The translations under genes were made by a program, and so were the position numbers. This document shows positions 7,165 to 15,111 of a stretch of 25,708 bases of DNA, in pieces (within the stretch, counting starts at the first letter, position 1; each line of letters begins with the position of its first letter). This DNA is from JBOFSQ01 sp051651625 (GTDB lineage Bacteria > Planctomycetota > Planctomycetia > Pirellulales > Thermoguttaceae), in contig JBOFSQ010000012.1 in NCBI GenBank assembly GCA_051651625.1, forward strand, positions 1 to 25,708, in the 5' to 3' direction. Under the pieces are notes generated by a model. That model did no database searches, was not told where the DNA came from, and was given only the letters and a program-made list of their open reading frames with translations.

Positions 7165-7656
7165 ATGCTTGCTGTCAACTATTCTACAATTCAAGATAAG
7201 TTCAAAGAGTATTGCGACAAGGTTTCTGACGAGCGGGAAACGGTGATCGTGAATCGTGGTGGCGAGAAAAATATCGTCTTGCTCGGCTTGCGTGAATACG
7301 ACAAGATGCTCCGAGCTGTCCACGCCGCCGAGAAGCTAGAGGCGATGTCAGACAAGGCCAAAAAGATCGCCGAAGAATTGTGCGACAAATTGAAGGCGTA
7401 CGACGACTTCATCGGGCTGTACCTCTACGGCTCACACGTTTGCGGCACGCCCCACGCAGGTAGCGACATCGACATCTTGGCACTGTTCGAGAACGACAAA
7501 CGAGATGATGACGACGTTATAATGCCAGCGTGGCGACTGGAAATTGAGAACGACGTGATTATTGACTTTCGTGCCTACACGCCGCAGCAGTTTGAGTTTG
7601 ATCGTTTGTATTGCGAGAACGTGAAAAAGGGACTCTACTATGCAAGACAACGATAG
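7165..7656 (+). CDS. Phd/YefM-like domain fused to a MNT-type nucleotidyltransferase (antitoxin)
   Basis: Residues 1-50 of this 163-residue protein resemble a Phd/YefM antitoxin domain (VNYSTIQDKFKEYCDKVSDE, then VIVNRGG..NIVLLGLREYDKM), which normally binds the operator DNA. A charged linker leads to a minimal nucleotidyltransferase domain with G89-S90, S100-D101-I-D103 and a third acidic residue at Asp134, the complete GSx9(S)DxD...D pattern. Minimal nucleotidyltransferases paired with HEPN proteins act as antitoxins, in the MntA case by AMPylating the toxin. GGAGAG at 7153-7158 is a good ribosome binding site. The downstream HEPN gene overlaps by 17 bases, so the two are coupled. Both domain calls are motif-based; the fusion is the notable point. 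Confidence 0.82.
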   Translation: MLAVNYSTIQDKFKEYCDKVSDERETVIVNRGGEKNIVLLGLREYDKMLRAVHAAEKLEAMSDKAKKIAEELCDKLKAYDDFIGLYLYGSHVCGTPHAGSDIDILALFENDKRDDDDVIMPAWRLEIENDVIIDFRAYTPQQFEFDRLYCENVKKGLYYARQR

Positions 7657-8035
7657 AAGTGCCGTAATACAGAACTGGATCGAAAAAAGTGACCGTGCGC
7701 TATGCGACGTGAAATACTGTGTTGCTAACGGGCAACTGGAAGCCGCACAAAATCGGCTCTACTACGCCATATTCTACGTTGTCAAAGCCCTTTCGATCCG
7801 AGAGAAGTTTGCAACCTCAAAGCACGGTCAACTTCTCGGATGGTTCAACAAAAACTACGTCCACACGAACATCGTGGAAGAAGGAATAAGCAAAATTTAC
7901 AAAGTCACGTTCGATCTCCGGTGTGAGAGTGATTACGGCGTGGAGTTCCAACCGACCAAAGAACAGTTGACCAAACACTTCTGCGAAGCAGAAGTGTTTA
8001 TCGCGGAAGTCAAGAAACTGCTGGCAGAAGAATGA
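7640..8035 (+). CDS. HEPN domain protein (PF05168-like), toxin partner
   Basis: The 131-residue helical protein matches the HEPN family that occurs beside nucleotidyltransferases: NRLYYAIFYVVKAL (about 38-51), KHG (61-63) and R94 followed by SDYG (97-100). HEPN domains are commonly ribonucleases. This subfamily lacks the RX4-6H motif of HepT, so RNase activity is inferred only from the pairing. It overlaps the fused nucleotidyltransferase gene by 17 bases. Its last 30 bases are almost identical to the last 30 bases of the HepT-like gene at 8701-8730, although the remainder of the two proteins differs. Confidence 0.82.
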   Translation: MQDNDRSAVIQNWIEKSDRALCDVKYCVANGQLEAAQNRLYYAIFYVVKALSIREKFATSKHGQLLGWFNKNYVHTNIVEEGISKIYKVTFDLRCESDYGVEFQPTKEQLTKHFCEAEVFIAEVKKLLAEE

Positions 8036-8072
8036 TACATCATCAGCCACACCAAACAAACTGGCTCCCCCC

Positions 8073-8387
8073 ATGCATCCGATCATCACCGACAATTTAC
8101 CGCAGATTCACGATTTGTGCGAGAAGTACAAAGTGAAGCGGCTGTGCGTCTTCGGCAGCGTCTGCACCGACCGATTTAACGACGAGAGCGACATAGATTT
8201 GCTCTACGAGTTGGACGACATACAGCCGGAAGAGTTTTTCGATTACATGGAACCGCTCGTGCTTGGGATGCGCGAACTATTCGGGCGAAAGATTGACATG
8301 GTGAGCGAGAAATCGCTCTCGAATCCGTACTTTATCAAGGTCATGCAACGAACAAGGACGCCAATCTATGAGCGACAAACAGAATGA
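8073..8387 (+). CDS. MntA-like minimal nucleotidyltransferase (antitoxin)
   Basis: This 104-residue protein is a minimal nucleotidyltransferase with G28-S29 in FGSV, D40-I-D42 in ESDIDLLYEL and a third Asp at 75 in RKIDMV. The length and motifs fit MntA antitoxins, which transfer AMP to a tyrosine of the HepT toxin and so neutralise it. The downstream HepT-like gene overlaps by 20 bases, the usual gene order and coupling of the system. Unlike the upstream module, no DNA-binding domain is fused. No clear Shine-Dalgarno sequence precedes the ATG. The 37-base gap from the first module may allow readthrough. Confidence 0.87.
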   Translation: MHPIITDNLPQIHDLCEKYKVKRLCVFGSVCTDRFNDESDIDLLYELDDIQPEEFFDYMEPLVLGMRELFGRKIDMVSEKSLSNPYFIKVMQRTRTPIYERQTE

Positions 8388-8730
8388 ACAGTCTGACCGG
8401 ATCAAGAAGTATTTGTGGGACATCGCCACATGTGCAGAGGAGCTTGGTCAATTCTTGGTCGGCATTGACAGTTTTTCTGCCTACATGCAGAATAAGATGA
8501 CGCGAAGGGCGGTCGAGCGTGAATTGGAAATCATCGGAGAAGCGACGAAGCGACTCTTGCACATACAGCCGGATTTCCCGTTAACAAACGCGCGACGCGC
8601 CATCGATTTGCGGAATCTTGTCGCGCACGAGTACGACAGAGTTGACAATGACGCCGACATCTGGGTAATCGCAACAAAACATGTGCCGCTACTTCTGGAA
8701 GAAGTCAAGAAACTGCTGACAGAAGAATGA
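8368..8730 (+). CDS. HepT-like HEPN toxin (DUF86)
   Basis: The 120-residue helical protein carries the diagnostic RX4HXY motif as R82-NLVA-H87-E-Y89 (LRNLVAHEYDRV), with the earlier EIIGEATKRL segment typical of DUF86/HepT. In characterised MntA-HepT pairs the Arg and His form the RNase active site and the Tyr is AMPylated by MntA; all three residues are present, so this looks intact. It overlaps the nucleotidyltransferase gene by 20 bases. The shared 3' end with the upstream HEPN gene suggests a local recombination history. Confidence 0.9.
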   Translation: MSDKQNEQSDRIKKYLWDIATCAEELGQFLVGIDSFSAYMQNKMTRRAVERELEIIGEATKRLLHIQPDFPLTNARRAIDLRNLVAHEYDRVDNDADIWVIATKHVPLLLEEVKKLLTEE

Positions 8731-8801
8731 ACCGTTCACCACTCGCTTACGCTTCCCGCTCCGATTAACTACTAACTACTGCTCACTAACCACTACTTAC
8801 T

Positions 8802-10832
8802 ATGCTCACAATAATTTGGTCGATTGTTCTTGTCGTTTTGGGGATTAACGCGCTGATCATCATTCACGAGTTGGGGCACTTTCTTGTCGCCCGCGCGTGT
8901 GGCGTGCGGTGCGAAAAGTTTTACATCTGGTTCGACTTTTGGGGACTGAAGTTCTTCAAGTTTCGTTGGGGTGAAACGGAGTACGGACTCGGTGTTTTTC
9001 CGCTCGGTGGTTACGTCAAGATGCTCGGACAAGAAGACAACCCCGGCGAACTCGCTGCCGAACTCCAGCGTGCAAAAGACGCCGCCGCGACAAACGATCC
9101 CAACGCCGCGCCGCGCGACGTTGCCGCACTCGAACGCGCGGTGTACGCCCCCGACAGTTTTCTCGCCAAGAGTGTCCCGCAGCGGATGGCGATCATTTCG
9201 GCGGGCGTGATTATGAACTTTCTGTTCGCGTTCGTCTGCGCGGCGGGGGCCTACGGACTCGGCTTCAAACAAGTCGCCCCGTATGTCGGCGGCACCGTCG
9301 CCGGTTCGCCAGCGTGGCAGGCCGACTTGCAAGTCGGCGACAGACTCGATAAAGTCGGCAATCGCACAATCCCGTCGTTCGGCGACTTGCGACAAATGGT
9401 GCTCGACGCCGGCGGCACAGTCTCGCTCACTTGGTCGCGTCCGTCAACCAAAGACAAAGAGACGTTCACGCGCGACCTGTTTGAAGCACAAAACAAAGGC
9501 GACTTGCTGCCGAGCATCGGCGTCTTCCCGATGCGCACACTCGACGTTTACCGCGAGACGCCAATCGCGCCGTCGTTTGAAAGTTTCTACGCGACCGACG
9601 TTAGCAAACAACTCGGTGCCGCTGCGTATCGCGTCGCAGCGATCAATGCAAGCGAAGTTACCAGCTACGCCGACTTCACACGCGGGGTCAACGGAAAACT
9701 CGGTGAACCGGTCGAGTGTACGTTCGCCGCTGACGGTGCTGCGCCGCTCACGATCACACTTCCCGCAGTACCGATGAAAACGCTGGGAGAAATTCGTTTT
9801 GCGATGGGGCCGATAACGGCGATTCAAGACGGTTCAACCGCCGCCGCTGCTGGCGTCAAAGTCGGCGACACTATCGTTGCGGTCGAAGGAATCGAGACGC
9901 TCGATCCGCTGCGATTGCCGTACCAACTTCAGCGACGTGCAAACAGTGTCGCAAATGGCGGTGTGACCGAGTGTCGCATCACGCTTGAAAACTCGCGCGG
10001 CGAGCGGCGCGAAGTCACCGTTCCGATGAATCCGCGTGGCGAGTACACCGAACCGCGTTCGCTCAAAGACGTTCTCGCTCTTGCGCCGCTTGGGATTGCG
10101 TACAGCGTTCCACCGCGACTGGCCGGCGGCGAACGAGTTACCGACATAATCTTCCGCGACGTCGATGAAGCCACGTTTGCGAAGACTTCGTTTTCGGGGT
10201 GGATGAGCGAAGGTTGGTTCGGGCCGCGAATCGGTTTTGCGATTCACCGTCTCGGCGACGCGATTGACATTCCGTTTGTGATGCTGTCGATTTTGCAAGA
10301 GTGCAAACCGGAGACACCGATTCGCCTCATCGTCGATGGTGTGCCGCGCGAACTTGTTGTGACCGAAGCGGTAGACTGGTGCCGCGCCGACCGCGGACTC
10401 GTCTTGAATACCGAGACGTTTACGATGAAGGCCGATTCATTTTTGTCGGCGTGTTCGCTTGGTTGGGGGCGGATGGTGGAAAGTTCGCTCTCGGTCTACA
10501 CGTTCCTTGCGAACTTGGGGAATCGCGTCTCGGCCAAAGCGATGGGCGGGCCGGTCGCCATTGTCGGGATTGCGTACAGCGTTGCAAACGAGGGGCCAGC
10601 ACTTTTCCTTCTGTTCCTCTGCCTCATTGGTGCGAACTTGGCGGTGATCAATCTACTGCCGATCCCCGTTCTCGACGGCGGCCACCTTGTCTTTCTCGCT
10701 TATGAGGCGATCTTTCGCAAACCGCCGAACGAAAGTATTCAAGTCGCACTCAGCTACCTCGGCCTATTCCTCATCCTCGGACTGATGATCTGGTCACTCT
10801 CACTCGACCTCGGTTTCATTCCGAGAATGTGA
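8802..10832 (+). CDS. rseP: RseP-type site-2 protease (M50), long form
   Basis: The 676-residue membrane protein has the zinc motif H22-E-L-G-H26 in the first transmembrane helix, the FPLGGYVKM segment (about 66-74), a second helix (about 131-155) and the C-terminal NLLPIPVLDGGH motif with the metal ligand Asp625. These identify an intramembrane protease that cleaves transmembrane regulators such as anti-sigma factors. PDZ-like regions lie at about 155-225 and about 330-420, with further folded sequence (about 430-540) before the catalytic C-terminal helices. It is some 200 residues longer than Escherichia coli RseP, with the extra length in the periplasmic part. No rasP-neighbourhood genes (dxr, bamA) adjoin it. 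Its relation to the HtrA-like protease at the window start, as a site-1/site-2 pair, is conjecture. Confidence 0.93.
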   Translation: MLTIIWSIVLVVLGINALIIIHELGHFLVARACGVRCEKFYIWFDFWGLKFFKFRWGETEYGLGVFPLGGYVKMLGQEDNPGELAAELQRAKDAAATNDPNAAPRDVAALERAVYAPDSFLAKSVPQRMAIISAGVIMNFLFAFVCAAGAYGLGFKQVAPYVGGTVAGSPAWQADLQVGDRLDKVGNRTIPSFGDLRQMVLDAGGTVSLTWSRPSTKDKETFTRDLFEAQNKGDLLPSIGVFPMRTLDVYRETPIAPSFESFYATDVSKQLGAAAYRVAAINASEVTSYADFTRGVNGKLGEPVECTFAADGAAPLTITLPAVPMKTLGEIRFAMGPITAIQDGSTAAAAGVKVGDTIVAVEGIETLDPLRLPYQLQRRANSVANGGVTECRITLENSRGERREVTVPMNPRGEYTEPRSLKDVLALAPLGIAYSVPPRLAGGERVTDIIFRDVDEATFAKTSFSGWMSEGWFGPRIGFAIHRLGDAIDIPFVMLSILQECKPETPIRLIVDGVPRELVVTEAVDWCRADRGLVLNTETFTMKADSFLSACSLGWGRMVESSLSVYTFLANLGNRVSAKAMGGPVAIVGIAYSVANEGPALFLLFLCLIGANLAVINLLPIPVLDGGHLVFLAYEAIFRKPPNESIQVALSYLGLFLILGLMIWSLSLDLGFIPRM

Positions 10833-10901
10833 GACCCGTTACGGGGCTACCAGCGGTTCTTTTTTGCTCACACGAAGGCGCGAAGTACACGAAGAGGAGA
10901 G

Positions 10902-10981
10902 AACGCGGAACACACGGAAAAACGGAAGGACGCGGAATTCAAAACTTCCGCGTATTTCCGTCCTTCCGCGATTTCCGCGTT
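10902..10981. terminator. Large imperfect hairpin between convergent genes
   Basis: AACGCGGAA (10902-10910) pairs with TTCCGCGTT (10973-10981), CGGAAGGA (10923-10930) with TCCTTCCG (10961-10968), and CGCGGAA (10931-10937) with TTCCGCG (10946-10952). The site lies between the 3' ends of the plus-strand RseP gene and the minus-strand hydrolase gene, so a bidirectional terminator or a dispersed repeat are both plausible. No U-tract directly follows the stem in either direction. The flanking CACGAAGGCGCGAAG stretch is low-complexity. Confidence 0.5.
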
Positions 10982-11069
10982 AAAACTCTTCTTTGCGACT
11001 TTGTGTAAGGCTCCTCAAAAATCTGCGAAATCTGCGGATAGACCAAATGAACTTCAATCGCTCGCCACT

Positions 11070-13082
11070 TCACATCGCCGACTTGAGCACGCGGCGCACT
11101 TCTTTCACCGTTTGCGGTTCGTCGTGGATCGTTTGGTGCGCCCCGACAACTTTCACTTCGCTCACCGCGCCGGGAAGGTGCGCACTCGTTAGCGGGACAA
11201 CGCCGTCGCTCGGTTCAAAAATCCGCGACGTGATTACGTTACGCTTCTCAACGCCGACAATGTTGTTGTACACAACTCGCGGCGAAAGCGGAACTCGACC
11301 AACACTCGCAACCTGAATCGAGTCTGTCCCCGCCGCTGCCTGCTCGTTCGCCATCGCTACGATCTTCGGCAAAATCGGCGACGACGTTGCCAGCGACGCC
11401 ACACTCGTCTTCGTCTGTAACAGCGAATCCGCCGGTAAATCGGGGCACTTTATTGCTACCTCTTTCATAACCGCGTCAACGTCGTGCGGCAGTTTGATCG
11501 CCCGACCGATGAGCCACTGCGTCGCGCTGTTCGATGCGTCCGAACCGTGAAACGGCGTTGCAATACTGATAACGCGACGCACCGAACGATTCGCGTCAAA
11601 GAAAAACCACGACCGAAGCGTCTCACGAGTCGTCGGCGAAAGCGACGCCGTTACTTCGTCGAACGGCTTCGGGCTGACGAGTTTCCAGATCGCATCGCCG
11701 CTGTCGATAGTTTGCATCCGCGAAAGGAGGCCGCCCATGCTGTGGCCGATGAGCACCATCTCGTCGAGCGGTTTCGCTTGTCGCTGCGGGTCAACGGTGT
11801 TGCGCACCGCCGCAAGTTCGCTGCGAAGCTGCGCCGCCGAGACCCAAAACGGTTGCCCCGTCGGGTAAAAGAAAAACCAAAACTGATAACGGTCGCGGAT
11901 GTCACGCTCGCTCTGAAGCGAACTCGCCATCTCAACCCACGTCAGCGGCGACGAGCCAAGTCCGTGAACAAACACCACCGGAATCTTGTCCGGCTGATAC
12001 GGCTGCTGCATTATCAAACCGCCAACTTTGTACGACGATTCGCCCGGCTTGTCAGATTTTTCTGCGAGTGAACGTGTCGCGCGTTCGAGAAGCGATTGTA
12101 CTTTATCGGGACGAAAAAATCCTGCGACGCGAACCACGTCCGCATAACTGCTGTTCTTCGCAAGATAATACGCAAACGGTGTTGTCAAATCGGTCTCAAG
12201 CGGGACTCGCTGCTGCGCGACTTGCACGGCGTCGTTCACGAGCGGATCGTGGAGTTCGAGAACGGCGTCGTATTCCGCAACGCCGGTCGGCGCGAGTCGC
12301 AAGAACGCCGAAGTCGCAAAGTTAAAACGCGGCGGACAATAACGCTCCGCAACCGGACGCTCGTTGCGCGGAACGTTGTCGCGTCGCGTTGCGATCAGCG
12401 GCACGCCCAAACCCGATTGACGGTACTCTTGCGAAAGACCGGAAATTGCGTAGTCCGACGCCAAGTGAAACGGTTCGAGATCGCCCGCGTTCCAGAATCC
12501 CGACGCGCGGTCGCACCGAATCCGAAACGTCCCCGACTCCAGCGTGATCGCGTAGACTTGCCCCGGCTGGAGATCGATTCCGTCGCCGCTTGAAATGAGA
12601 CGCAGCAATCGTTCGACCGACTGATTGTAGAACAGACACGCCGCGCGGAACGACGGATCGTACTCGTTTTGGAGCGACGCGAGTTTCGGCGCGAAGAGAT
12701 AACTGTAGGCGTACTGCGCCGATGCGATGTACATTTCGGCGGCGAGTCGCGGACGCGAACGTTCGAGTTCCAACGCCTCATTGTACGCAAGTTCGGCGAA
12801 GGCGAATACGAGGTCGGGCGTCGTCTCTTGGTCGCACTCGCGCCGCAGCGCAACGAGTGCTTCAGCGGGGCGTCGCTCCGCGATCTCAACAAGACCGTAA
12901 CGCCTGAGCGTCCGAACGCTCCGTGTACTCAAGACCGATTCAAAGTCCCACGCCGTCCGAACAGCAACGTCGCTGTTCTCCATCGAACGAAGCCGCACAT
13001 ACCGCCGCGACGCACACCCGCCCGTCACGCCAAAAATGACGCAAGCAGTGAGAATAATTGTCGTGATGAGAGGCCATCGCAT
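11070..13082 (-). CDS. Lipoprotein alpha/beta hydrolase (lipase/esterase-like)
   Basis: I place the start at the ATG of 13080-13082, giving 670 residues with a lipoprotein signal (MRWPLITTIILTACV..., lipobox GVTGGC, Cys23). The frame is open a further 87 codons upstream, but that stretch reads through a repeat element. Residues about 40-360 form a mainly helical region without a known name to me. The hydrolase domain follows: HGLG oxyanion region (373-376), GHSMGG with Ser448, and likely Asp626 (SDGVVP) and His649 or His653 (GAHQTIH) completing the triad. It resembles lipases of the PGAP1/LipA-like type acting on membrane or exported lipids. It is the last gene of a three-gene minus-strand block. 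The hydrolase fold is certain; the substrate is not known. Confidence 0.87.
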   Translation of the reverse strand: MRWPLITTIILTACVIFGVTGGCASRRYVRLRSMENSDVAVRTAWDFESVLSTRSVRTLRRYGLVEIAERRPAEALVALRRECDQETTPDLVFAFAELAYNEALELERSRPRLAAEMYIASAQYAYSYLFAPKLASLQNEYDPSFRAACLFYNQSVERLLRLISSGDGIDLQPGQVYAITLESGTFRIRCDRASGFWNAGDLEPFHLASDYAISGLSQEYRQSGLGVPLIATRRDNVPRNERPVAERYCPPRFNFATSAFLRLAPTGVAEYDAVLELHDPLVNDAVQVAQQRVPLETDLTTPFAYYLAKNSSYADVVRVAGFFRPDKVQSLLERATRSLAEKSDKPGESSYKVGGLIMQQPYQPDKIPVVFVHGLGSSPLTWVEMASSLQSERDIRDRYQFWFFFYPTGQPFWVSAAQLRSELAAVRNTVDPQRQAKPLDEMVLIGHSMGGLLSRMQTIDSGDAIWKLVSPKPFDEVTASLSPTTRETLRSWFFFDANRSVRRVISIATPFHGSDASNSATQWLIGRAIKLPHDVDAVMKEVAIKCPDLPADSLLQTKTSVASLATSSPILPKIVAMANEQAAAGTDSIQVASVGRVPLSPRVVYNNIVGVEKRNVITSRIFEPSDGVVPLTSAHLPGAVSEVKVVGAHQTIHDEPQTVKEVRRVLKSAM

Positions 13083-13101
13083 TTGGAGCGTAGTGAAAGT
13101 C

Positions 13102-13240
13102 TGAAGGTAGGCGATGGGTTTATACACCCATCGCACGGTGATTGCGTATTCGCAATCGCCGTCTGAATTGCCAATCAACCGTAACTCGTGCGCGACTTGC
13201 GTCGCGTGTGCGGGGTGTATAAACCCCGCACCTACCTTCA
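13102..13240. repeat. MITE-like element, family 1, copy 1
   Basis: The ends are TGAAGGTAG (13102-13110) and its reverse complement CTACCTTCA (13232-13240). Just inside, GCGATGGGT and ACCCATCGC face each other (13111-13134), and GCGGGGTGT and ACCCCGC form a second hairpin near the other end (13210-13229). The 139-base unit lies between two minus-strand genes and overlaps the final codon of the upstream one. A second copy at 21762-22026 shares both terminal hairpins and the CGCGAC-TGCGTCGCG segment. Confidence 0.85.
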
Positions 13241-14494
13241 CCGTGGCCAATACGTTGGCGTTGGTGCGGTGGCGGTCGTTGCTGGTACTCCCAACGGCGT
13301 TGGCATTGTTGTCGGCACCGCAACGGTTCGCTGGTCTTGGCACTCAAGCAGCATCAAGTAGTTGACTCGTCCAGTCGTCGGCGCGACGACGCGCGTTAGC
13401 GACGTGAGAATTTGGCCGGTACTGGTGCTGGCGTTTGCGCCTTCGAGTGCGCCCCACATGCCGAGGTCGAGCAGAAGGACTTTCCCTTTTGGGAATCGAA
13501 GTTGTTCGTCGAATTTGAACGTCACGAGTTGTGGCGACTCGATATTGTGACGCTGTTTCGAGCCGTCGGCTCCGACGAGTTCGAGCGGGATTGAGTTCAT
13601 CCGGTCGATTTGTGTGAAGTCGCCGTCGATAGTGAGGTCGGCGGTCTCGCCATCGAGACAACTCAACGGAACGATTCGCAATCGAAACCCTTCTTGAATC
13701 GTAACGACATCGCTCACATACCCCGGCATCTGCGCCGACGGCTGAACGTCGCGTGTGTACTGTCGCGGGCGGTACTGCATGAATTCGTAACGCATCCCGT
13801 TCGGGACGTTCACCGGCACGGAAGTGTAGTCGCGGTAGTCGCTTCGCCGCGAGATGTCGGCGAGAAATCGCGGGACGTTAACTTTGTCGATGAGCCAGCC
13901 TTGGACGCCGGGCGTTTGAATAGGAATCGGTTGCAAATAGACGTGGCCGCGTGTCACCCAGTCGGGGCGACCGAGCGACAACACTCGCATCGTGTAGTTC
14001 TCTTGAGTTTTGGTGCTGCTAACAAATCTGTCAACGATGTCGGCGACGACTTTTTGAACGTCGATTTGGTGGTAGACGTACAGCTTTTCTGGAGTCGCGG
14101 CGAGGACGCACTCGGTTTGCGAGTGCCAGACGTTTGGCGTTGTCTGCCGCAAAATCCAATCGACAATCGTCTGCTGCGGCGGTGTGGTGGACGGGTCGAG
14201 ACTGCGGCTCTTCGTGTACGGCGTGATGTCGTACTCGCGGTAGAACTGCCCTTGCTCGTTTGACATCGCCTTGCGACGTGTGACGTTCGCAATTCGCTGA
14301 CCGAGAACTTCGTCGGGCGTGAGCACGGCAGGGGCCGCAACTGGACTTGGCGACGACGCAACAACCGCTGGCGTCGCTGCCGGAACCGTAGCCGGTGCCG
14401 CAGCTGCCGCGACGGGATCGAAACCTTGCGCAAGCGCGGTGCCGGTGCAAACGAGTGCAAACGCGGTGACGAGAACTGTGGTGAAAGTTTTCAT
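13238..14494 (-). CDS. Exported protein of unknown function, possible secretin-like C-terminal region
   Basis: I choose the ATG at 14492-14494 because it begins a clear signal peptide (MKTFTTVLVTAFALVCTGTA, cleavage after ALA) preceded by AAGGA; the frame stays open upstream only by reading through a repeat. The 418-residue product has an Ala/Pro-rich linker (about 25-65), then a region with IDVQKVVADIVDRF and a beta-rich C-terminal half (GFRLRIVPLSCLDGETADLTIDG, later PKGKVLLLDLGMW) reminiscent of the GspD/PilQ secretin domain. That resemblance is weak and is inference only. The stop codon TGA is the first three bases of a repeat element, so the present C-terminus was probably set by that insertion. 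Upstream lies a Pro/Thr-rich lipoprotein. Confidence 0.7.
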   Translation of the reverse strand: MKTFTTVLVTAFALVCTGTALAQGFDPVAAAAAPATVPAATPAVVASSPSPVAAPAVLTPDEVLGQRIANVTRRKAMSNEQGQFYREYDITPYTKSRSLDPSTTPPQQTIVDWILRQTTPNVWHSQTECVLAATPEKLYVYHQIDVQKVVADIVDRFVSSTKTQENYTMRVLSLGRPDWVTRGHVYLQPIPIQTPGVQGWLIDKVNVPRFLADISRRSDYRDYTSVPVNVPNGMRYEFMQYRPRQYTRDVQPSAQMPGYVSDVVTIQEGFRLRIVPLSCLDGETADLTIDGDFTQIDRMNSIPLELVGADGSKQRHNIESPQLVTFKFDEQLRFPKGKVLLLDLGMWGALEGANASTSTGQILTSLTRVVAPTTGRVNYLMLLECQDQRTVAVPTTMPTPLGVPATTATAPTPTYWPR

Positions 14495-14524
14495 GAATTG
14501 GATTCCTTGGTTGCAACCAGATTT

Positions 14525-14604
14525 CGTCATTCCCGCGTAGGCGGGAATCCATCCTGTTGGCACTCGCTTACGCTTCGTGTTCTGATTACGCTTCGTGTTC
14601 TTGT
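14525..14604. repeat. Hairpin repeat plus 18-base tandem duplication
   Basis: ATTCCCGC (14529-14536) pairs with GCGGGAAT (14541-14548) across GTAG. Downstream TTACGCTTCGTGTTCT is repeated at 14568-14583 and 14586-14601. Parts recur elsewhere: the 22 bases of 14562-14583 occur reverse-complemented at 21664-21685, and their first 15 bases at 8741-8755. The region separates the 3' end of the lipoprotein gene from the next gene. Confidence 0.8.
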
Positions 14605-15111
14605 TCACTTCCCAACGGTCGTTGTTTGCGTTGACGAGCTTACTGCGTTTGACGAATCGTGCAAACGCGATGCGACGCCTTGTTCGGCGGTGCCCGCGCG
14701 TGACGTGATCGGTAACGGCGAACCTTGGTCGAGCGACTGTCCTAGAACGTTTGCGGGTAATGTCGATGGTGATGTTGCGGCTGTTGTCCCGCTGGTGAGT
14801 GGGAGCGAACCGTATGAACCACCGTAAATTGCGGCTGGTCCAGTCGGGACGACTGGTGTTGGTGCTGGCGAAGTGGGTGGAGTTGTTGTTCCTGTATTAA
14901 CTGGCGTGAACGCCGACATTCCGGGCGGCGGCGAGTAGTTTGGGTTGCTGATTGCGTAACTTCCCGTCGCGGGTGGCGGTATGACGCTGGAGTCGAACGG
15001 GTTGTTCGGCTGCTGCGTAGCCTGCTGCTGCGACGGGAGCGTCTTGCACCCAACCGCAACAAAAATCACGGCGAGAATGAGCGTCTGAATTGTGCGCAGA
15101 GACGAAACCAT
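14605..15111 (-). CDS. Small Pro/Thr/Ser-rich lipoprotein, function unknown
   Basis: The 168-residue product starts with a lipoprotein signal (MVSSLRTIQTLILAVIF, lipobox VAVGC, Cys22). The rest is low-complexity sequence rich in Pro, Thr, Ser and Gln (PPTSPAPTPVVPTGP and similar) with no recognisable domain, suggesting a disordered periplasmic tether or spacer. It precedes the exported possible secretin-like protein on the same strand with a 110-base gap that contains a repeat. A role as a pilotin or accessory for that protein is possible from position alone; I have no sequence evidence for it. Confidence 0.75.
   Translation of the reverse strand: MVSSLRTIQTLILAVIFVAVGCKTLPSQQQATQQPNNPFDSSVIPPPATGSYAISNPNYSPPPGMSAFTPVNTGTTTPPTSPAPTPVVPTGPAAIYGGSYGSLPLTSGTTAATSPSTLPANVLGQSLDQGSPLPITSRAGTAEQGVASRLHDSSNAVSSSTQTTTVGK

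Noticed and set aside
13083..13343. N-terminal 87-codon extension of the lipoprotein hydrolase
   Set aside because: It reads through the MITE-like repeat; the internal ATG at 13080-13082 begins a clear lipoprotein signal.
14495..14608. N-terminal 38-codon extension of the exported possible secretin-like protein
   Set aside because: It encodes the repeat-type peptide GWIPAYAGMT; the ATG at 14494 has AAGGA upstream and starts the signal peptide.
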